This document shows, piece by piece, positions 56,887 to 64,000 of a stretch of DNA of 64,000 nt. Origin of the DNA: Sambucus nigra. Lineage: Eukaryota > Streptophyta > Magnoliopsida > Dipsacales > Adoxaceae. The stretch covers positions 1,720,046 to 1,784,045 of the forward strand of contig OX422214.1 in the NCBI GenBank assembly GCA_949130495.1, given 5' to 3'. Every line of letters begins with the position of its first letter. Position 1 is the first letter of the stretch. The notes beneath the pieces are model-generated. The model worked only from the letters and a program-made list of their open reading frames with translations, made no database searches and had not been told where the DNA came from. The translations under genes were made by a program, and so were the position numbers.

Positions 56887-59800
56887 TATGACAACCCGCT
56901 CAATATAATAACGGGTGGCCAGCCCTACACTGCATTAAATCAGGTATCTCAGATGGATCAGTCTCAACACCAACTGACAATACTAAATAATATAAGGCTA
57001 ACTACCCGAAACAATTAAAAGCGTATGTCAAAAATCTTAAACTTTACATTTAACACCAATGTAAAACCAACCATACAACCACTAACCAATAACATAACAT
57101 CTAAATATGATGAGGGATGCGCAAACTCCATTAATGTATAAAAGAGTACAACAAAATGTACAAAGTAAAATACCTGAATATTCTGTCGGGTCACAGACAA
57201 TACAAATAATTTGAGAAAGAAGATATAAAAGTGTTAATCTACAACACTAGGGTATAAACCCGATATACAAACTGAATCCTAATCTAGAAGTACCAAAGAT
57301 AAGAATCGACTAAGACAAAGTGCCGCAACAGTCTGCTACTTCTACAGCTCCCAAAAACCCTGGATGGATAACATCAATGGCGTCCATGCGGAGGAACAGC
57401 TAAAGTAATACAATATATATGCATAGCACGAGAAAATATAAACAGGTCAGAGCCCGAGGTGAAAACATTTTATAACAAGTGCATTAAAATGCATAATAAT
57501 TATAAATACATTATGACATGATTTAGTGGAGTCTCACTCTCCATAATAATCTAACTCTCCCCTCAACTAAAGCGCACAACTAAACGTATGCACGTGATCT
57601 CCAAATAAATGCCTAAATCTCTCTACGCAAATAAATCTAACTGAATCCCAATATAAATATTCAATTAAAATCATCTAACTTATCTCCCAATCTACGCTTA
57701 TCTAAATTCCATTTAAATCATATACTTTACTTTTTAATGTTGTTGTTCTCTTTCATTTGTTCAGTTACATAACATATAAGGTTTACATAAACATTTTCCA
57801 ATCCATCATACAATATACATAAACATTCTCTTTTACTAGAATTTCATATATTCTAGTTATGCCAACAATAATCATATAAATATATATGAGTTATTATCAT
57901 CTAAGTGCTAAGGACTAAACTTCTACCAATTCTCAATACTGCACTACGTTTCGTGCGTGGGACGTCTCGCAAATGCGAAATCAAACAAGGAACCCCCCCG
58001 TTACACTACTCCTGACAGTATTGATTTTTGAGATTCATTATGTCCTCAATGCATGATGCATCTAACCAAAATTCTTATTACTCCATTTTAATTAATTTAA
58101 TTATTCCCAATTCTCAACAGTGCACGGCGTTTCATGCGTGGGACATCTCACAAATGGGAAATGCAAACAAGGAACCCCCCCCCCCCCCCCCCCCCGAAAC
58201 ACTACTCCTGGCACTGTCAATTGTCGAGATATACTATATATATGAATATGAGCATTAAGGACTAACTTCTCCTCAATTCCAAACATTACACTGTGGTTCA
58301 TGCGTGGGACGTCTCGCAAATGCGAAATCCAAACAAAGAACCCCCCCGATTCACTACTCCTGGCAATGTTGGTCGTTGAGGTTCATTATGCCCTCGATAC
58401 CCAAATAACCAATCACACCAATAATATAATAACCATTCAAACGAGCTATAACTTGAGGACATAAGCTCACAATGCTATCATCCTCCAGTTGCCCAAACCA
58501 CGTAGAAAACCGGGGACCACCTGGTGGGGCTAAACGACACCCACCTTGTGATCAACTCACACACATAACATTCGGGAAGCGGTCATAGCTCCTAACCGGA
58601 AAATGAGAACGACATATACCCACGACTTCTCACCCCCAAAATAATAATGTATATCACATAATAATCACCATGGAGGACTTCGACATGGGGAATATCCACA
58701 CCCTACTCATCGAGCCAGGATGCTCACCCTCATCGCGCGCAACTTCCCAATGATAGCAATGAGGGGGTATGCTTCACTATATATATATATATATATATAT
58801 ACCATCACATAAGGCATGCATACGTCATCACATCATATAAAGATATACCATAATATAAGGTATACATATCACATAGTTTATACCTTCGTAGTATGCACTT
58901 TGACGTAGTTGAATTAATATCATTATTTAGTATATTCTCTCTCTTGATATACTAATCGTCAATTCTCACACATCTTCCCCACTTAGTATACACTGTACTA
59001 CTTCTCACTTGAATTTTTCGCATCACTTCTGATTATGAATTGTCTCTCAATTCTATTTATGTTAACGATATTATGTATCCTAATGCACCTCGATTTTCAT
59101 TTCTTATTTTGTGAGACATCTCCGAAATCAATCATCAATAAGGATATTCCTATATCCGTATGCACATTTATTAGCATTTATAATTCTCAATCCATAATAT
59201 GGTTCAATTAATAATATGAACCTTTAAAGTTATCCCATTTGGGATTTGATTCTAATAATCCAATATCTCTAAATTCATTCTCATTCTTTCGTATGTTTTC
59301 ATAATTATCTCCAAAACATACTCCATATAATTCCCATAGAGGTTCCCAATCGATAACCTCGAGCGAAATAGAATGAAATTCTCCATCGAAAACATTCCCC
59401 AAAATGCCCTATTTTCGAATCGATTCGGGCCAATTCCGAATCGATTCGGCCCTGTGGATCGATTCGGCCTCCAAGGCGAATCAATTCTGGTCTTTGGACC
59501 TGGGATTCTGTCTCAAGACGAATGGATTCGGTTGGGATCCGAATCAATTCGGTCACTCAGACCTGGGCAACTGCACATTTTTGAATTGATTCGGTAAGGA
59601 ACCGAATCGATTCGGCTCTGCAGAACTCACGAAAATGGCTACCTTTTATTTAGCCTAAAATCTCCAAAACTCATTTTTATCATTTTCTCTTCATTTCTCT
59701 TTAACCCAAAACCTAAAACCCATAAATCTAATCCAAAAATCATGAAATAAATGGTACATGACAATTATTTAGCAAGTTTTATCACTTGCCTCAAGTTCGT

Positions 59801-60241
59801 ATGGTCTGATTCGTCCTCGAGATCGCGTATTGGCCGGAAAATCCACTTTCTCTCTCTTTTTCTTCTTCTTCTTCTCTTCTTCTTCTCTCTTTCTTTCTTT
59901 CTATTTCTCTTTCTCTCTAAGGAGAATTGTTTCTCCCGTAGGTTTAATAAGCCTTGTCTCCCAAGATACACAACTTTAAATGATAATACACACTTTAAAT
60001 GACTCGGTAACTTTAATTTGAGCCAAACGGACTTAAAATATTTCGGAACCTAAATAGACCCCAAGTACAGTCATTTCGATTTTCTCGACCCGTTCGAAAA
60101 CCCTCGGATTCGCCATTCGAAGCACTTTCTAACAACTTCAAATTTTAACCTCAAATTCCAATTTAATAATACTCCAAATAAAATGATATTTATTTCTCCC
60201 AAAATAAATAAATTGCTGCCCTAAAACCTCGAGTTGTTACA
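56887..60241 (-). mobile_element. 5' LTR of the 9.1-kb element
   Basis: 3355 bp, minus strand TGTAACAACTCGAGG ... GGGTTGTCATA (last CACA changed to CATA). Collinear with the 3' LTR but with many substitutions and indels, for example about 220 fewer bases before the island, a 21-base poly-C where the 3' LTR has about five, and a shorter AT run. Palindrome island at 59410-59635. Repeat-unit cores at 57961, 58142 and 58308. Confidence 0.92.
58175..58195. repeat. poly-C run, 21 bases
   Basis: An unbroken run of 21 c inside the repeated 'caaggaaccccc' unit of the 5' LTR. The matching place in the 3' LTR (about 52412) has five. Confidence 0.95.
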
Positions 60242-60246
60242 CTCTT

Positions 60247-61829
60247 CTGTTATTTATGTTATGTTTGGGGCCCGTGTTTGTTTTAGTATGAATTAAAAGA
60301 TGGTTTTTCCTTTTTTGAAACGTAAAAGATAAACATTTGTACAAATAATTTGTTTTTGTGTTTTGTAAAAAAAACAAAAAAAACTGTTTTGTAAATAATT
60401 CTTCAGAACTTGTTTACTCATTTTAGTCAAGACCGCTTTCTGTAAATAACTAAAAATTACCCAATTGTTTTTTAGAAATTATTTTTTTTAATTACTAAAT
60501 TGATTTGGTAATGAATAAAGTTAAATGTTTGGTAAAAATTGTTAAAATTTTGTTGTAAAAAGTCCTGAACACTTATTTTTCATTTTTAATAAATGAGTAC
60601 TTCTTAAAAAAAGTATTATGAAATTAGTACATATATTAAATTAGTTACTGAACATTTTCATTTATAATTTATGAAGAAAACACTTGTTATTTTGTACAAT
60701 GACATATGGTGGAGGTTATGGAGATCTAAGATGGAGTCTATGGATAAATAGTCATGACACTGCGAATGAAATCAGGTATATTCTGTTTCATAGTCTCTCT
60801 CCTTACTTTTTGGGTTCAGAATAGTTTCAATTCAGTTTTTAAGGAAATTATTTTAGTTCAGAAAGGACAAAGTCTGCTGAAATTGCTTATTTTGGACACA
60901 ACAAATGATTTTATATGGTGGAGGTTATGGTAGTCTGACATGAGGAGGTTAGGGTGACTCTATTATAAAGCTATTTATTTAGGTATTTATGGCTTCAAGT
61001 CACGCAAATACTTTGTTCTTCTGCAATTGTTTAATTAGGAAACAATGAATGACTATACTGTGGAGTTATGGTGAAATTGATATCACACTGCCAATGAAAT
61101 CAAGTATATACTCTGCTCTCCATACCTTGAAATGGAATTGGAAAAATTATAGTTCAAAATTTTAAAAGTTTTGGGAATTTTAAAAGTTTGATGCCTAGAT
61201 TTGGAATTCAGTTAGAATTCTAATTTTATATAATTCTCTATTACTCTATGTATCATTCTCTATTACAGAACTCAAGTTAGTTTTCTGTGTCTAATTTCAC
61301 TGTGTATATGTGCTTGAACCAGTCTGTTCTTTTTGGTTAACCAATCCCTTCTTTTAAACAAGTTACAGATCCAAATACACTATTGCACTAATACATGAGA
61401 AGGTATCCATACTCTAATGGGGAGGTTATAACTTTCCTATGAATGTTTTATGAGTTGTTTTTCTTTTTTTTACTGTCTAATCTTTAGGCGTTTTTGGGGT
61501 ATTTTTGAAAATTGTTGTTTATTGTACTCATATATTTTTGGACATGAAAAATAAAAAATGACTATGTTCTCAAATAATTTAATTGTATACATTTGACTAC
61601 TTCAATAAGCTTCCTACAACATATAAAGTCACCATGCTGTGTTCCTTTGTGGTTTGATAAAAGTCAATACTGATCGGTTGCCATTTGAATTCAGTTTACC
61701 TATTCTCTGTGAAAATTCAGGACTTAATGAACTAATTGTTGAATTCATTTCTTATAATTAGTGTAGAGATGTTATTTTTCTTGGAAACAATATTGGGAGT
61801 CTATGTATCTAATCGTTTTGAAAACCGAG
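60247..61829 (+). other. unassigned sequence with repeated exon-like units
   Basis: 'ggtggaggttatgg' occurs near 60711 and 60917, with a variant near 61410. 'actgc(g/c)aatgaaatca(g/a)gtatat' occurs near 60757 and 61089, where the upstream frame reads L-W-x-N and then T-A-N-E-I in both. Each unit ends in a splice-donor-like (c)ag|gtatat. A related sequence lies on the other side of the 9.1-kb insertion (50876-50960). It may be a decayed host gene or repeat with duplicated exons. I do not recognise the product. Confidence 0.35.
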
Positions 61830-63276
61830 CGTTCGTGTAAATACACTAATCATTGTTATTGGCTTCCGACCACAATACAAAAAAAAATCCTAAACTTAAA
61901 CTACACTCTTGCGGAGTATAGTGGCGAGTCTGGGTATCGAATCCACAGGGAATGTTTGATAGATTTTAATTGATTTATTACTTCAAAAAATAAAGTGTAA
62001 AAGATGATGATTGAGTGATAAAGGAAAAAGGGGAAAATAAAGAAGTTAACTAAAACTAATTAGAAAATTACGGTAGGGGCACAATCCCCCAACCCTAGAG
62101 TATGGATGGTATAAAACTAGTCATAAATTTAAGTGATTAACTAGGCCCAGACTTTAGTACTTCCAAGCATTACATATATGAGGTTCAAGCCCGCACCATA
62201 CATAATTAGAGGACGATTAAATCGGTATTACGATAGTTACACTCGAATTGCATTCTGAAGCATCCCGGTTATCCTGAAGCAAACGAGATCCAAAGATCTA
62301 CAATTGTCGAATTTCTGCGCAATACGGTCGTAATAAATCATTAAATTTAAAGGAGTAATTTTATACACATGCAACTACCACATCAGGTTGGTTTCATGCA
62401 TCCCAACCTTTAAAAACCTAGCCTAACATGGTGAAATTAATGAAAACTATGTTATCTACATTGCATGAACTCATAATTGCTTGGAAAGAGAGATGAAATA
62501 TGAGATATAATAATAAAAGTGCTGGAAATAAAAGTTACTAAGATTGAAGAACAAGAACATGCAACAAGAAATCAAAGGTTGAAGAAAAACTGGAAAAGCT
62601 CTTTAATTAAAGGTGCAAAATATGTGAATCTTTCTCCTAGATGTTTCTACTTATTATGGAGCTTTTACATGAATGAAATAGGAATAAAAAGAGTCCTAAT
62701 GACTAAATATATAGGCTAGAGGTCGTTTAGAAGAGTCCCCAAAACATAAAACTCTTTTGGCTAAATAAAAATCCTGTATCTATAAATTTGTCACACATAG
62801 AAAGCGTGACTACTTTTGTAACAGATTTGGTGCATGACAAATGGGCGAATCGGTTCTTTTTCCTCAGCTTCGGTTCGGTTCCGCCTTAACAGTTTTTTTC
62901 TTGGATTTCATTCTCAACTTCAAATGGTCATAACTTCTTCACCGTAGCTCATATTGGGGTGACATTTTTTCCAGTGTTCTTGTAATTGAAGGCTATTAAA
63001 CGTTCCAGTTGGCCCCACCTCCGGACTATGGCTCTAAAATTACAAAAATTCCCTTTAACTCCTCATTTCTTAGTTTTCTTTCACTGTTTTGAGTTCTCTT
63101 TGGCACTAACTTGCATGAAATACCTGTAAAACACATAAGAGATACACAAAATACGAAATACTTAGCAAAAAGGGTTAGTATCCTAAATATGATACAAATA
63201 CAAGCTATTTACACCGCACGGGATCATAAAAATACCAAAATTAAGGGGATAAATGTGAAGAATTTAGGCCTAATGA
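61830..63276 (-). mobile_element. inverted Athila-type LTR, probably solo
   Basis: The minus strand aligns with the Athila 3' LTR at 39149-40711: start t(g/c)attaggcctaaatt, 'atgtgttttacaggta', 'aaagggaatttttgtaatttta', 'gagctacggtgaagaagttatgaccatt', 'gatctttggatctcgttt', 'ggtgcgggcttgaacctcatatatg', 'gattcgatacccagact'. No polypurine tract, primer-binding site or coding region was seen on either side. The distal end is approximate. A palindrome island is reduced to cgaatcggttc and cggttcggttccg at 62845-62885. Confidence 0.75.
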
Positions 63277-64000
63277 GTATCATTCAAATCATGTTCATGG
63301 GCCTACTTTGACAATATTTTTTTTATTGGGGTATATACCAAATAGTCCCTCTAACATTTTTTTAATACACATTTAGTTCAAGCCTTCAAAAAGCCCTTTA
63401 CCATGCCACTAGCACAGACCTTTATAAGTAAGAGAATAAGGGACCTTTTGGTACAAAATAAAATGCTTGGACTAAATATGTATAAAAAATGTTTGAGGAA
63501 CTTTTTGGTATTTGATCTTTTTTTATTTATGCCGATTAAAATCCCCATTATTAACAATATATTTTGTTACTCGCCATTTGGGATATAGATAATGCTAAAT
63601 GCAAGGGGGTTTTACTTTTTCCTTTTTATCTTTCTAATTATATTTTAGTTCTTTGGCGCATGTGCATTGGGTATGGTGGTTAGTTGTGTAGCGATTACTT
63701 TCAGAAAACAAATTACGTAAGTGCCATTGGGGAAGGGTGTTTTCCTATTCATCTTATCAAAAGTAATCTAAGGGTAGGAATTTTCCAACATAGTGAAAAT
63801 GGCATTTAATCTATCGAAGTTAAAATTATTGTTTGAGTTTTGCTATTTTTAGTTGCATTGATCATGACTCGTGTTCGATAGTGCCATTGAGTAAACAAGT
63901 TCAAAATTTTGTATTTACTTTTGAAAGCGACATGGAACATTTCATTTTTTTAACTTTTGTGTTTACTCTTTAAATGAGAAATTATCTCATAGTCTGCGTG
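63277..64000. other. unassigned flank with a foldback element
   Basis: Apart from the inverted repeat at 63333-63513 I see no gene, LTR or array. The last 400 bases are AT-rich without motifs. Confidence 0.4.
63333..63513. mobile_element. MITE-like foldback, about 180 bp
   Basis: The left arm 'taccaaatagtccctctaacattttttta' and the reverse complement of the right arm, 'taccaaaaagttcctcaaacatttttta', match for over 25 bases with a few mismatches, and similarity continues inward (tacacatttagttcaagcc versus tacatatttagtccaagca). No target duplication was resolved. It could be a MITE or an inverted duplication. Confidence 0.6.

Larger units (their letters stand above)
51130..60241 (-). mobile_element. 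complete minus-strand LTR retrotransposon with gag only, 9.1 kb
   Basis: Two long collinear LTRs (56887-60241 upstream and 51130-54580 downstream on the minus strand), a primer-binding site, a polypurine-like tract and perfect target duplications (ctctt). The interior is only 2306 bp and holds a Ty3/gypsy-type gag without protease, RT or integrase. The LTR start tgtaacaac and the dyad aaattttg-agga-caaaattt just before the 3' LTR resemble the Tekay/Del chromovirus lineage. LTRs make up about three quarters of the element. It would need enzymes from a pol-bearing relative. Confidence 0.9.

Noticed and set aside
59765..59971. Small basic frame rich in Lys, Arg and Glu on the minus strand
   Set aside because: Reverse of a CT-rich promoter-leader tract in the LTR; the same place in the other LTR is not conserved as a frame.

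Overview
The window looks like nuclear, transposon-packed DNA of a flowering plant, probably a eudicot judging by its AT-rich sequence and mix of repeats. I see no intact host gene, no tRNA or rRNA gene and nothing bacterial. Almost everything that can be named is a long-terminal-repeat (LTR) retrotransposon, a solo LTR, a tandem repeat inside an LTR, or a small non-autonomous DNA element. Lineage names (Athila, Tekay, TR-GAG, Ogre/Tat) are recognised from motifs by eye, not from a search.

Layout. 1-1700: decayed LTR-like fragments. 1700-5619: end of a copia-type gag, its long 3' non-coding region, a polypurine tract and an LTR. 5620-11683: a second copy of that gag-only family, with its 5' end inverted in place (5976-6764) and a Tekay-like solo LTR (6864-9507, TSD ataaa) inserted in the gag. 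11684-12877: start of another LTR. 12878-17737: a 4.3-kb minus-strand Tekay-like LTR with a little internal sequence, carrying a hAT-like element and a 59-bp hairpin array. 17738-25006: a huge LTR-like block made largely of five successive minisatellites (56, 79, 63, 120 and about 40 bp). 25007-25759: end of a copia-type LTR. 26950-40711: a 5'-truncated Athila element (gag end, protease, RT, RNase H, integrase, a second ORF, 3' LTR) holding two solo LTRs. 40712-48930: a minus-strand transposon gene of the 'putative gypsy type transposon' kind, split by a complete 5.9-kb gag-only LTR element (41721-47638, TSD tgtac). 51130-60241: a complete 9.1-kb minus-strand element with 3.4-kb LTRs and only a gag (TSD ctctt). 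60247-64000: unassigned sequence, an inverted Athila-type LTR and a foldback element.

How the parts relate. Two complete elements keep LTRs, primer-binding site, polypurine tract and gag but have no recognisable pol, so both would depend on enzymes supplied by another element. The only pol in the window, that of the Athila copy, is dead: stops, frameshifts and Asp-to-Asn changes at three catalytic positions, each explained by CpG to CpA.

Most interesting signal. LTRs of unrelated families, plus one internal Athila site, each carry a compact island of perfect palindromic words (TCGTTCGAACGA, GAACCGGTTC, CGAATCGATTCG, TCGATCGATCGA) at a family-specific distance from the LTR start. Two words are shared between unrelated families, and a cassette of roughly 350 bp that ends in the island is shared by Athila LTRs and the gag-only element.
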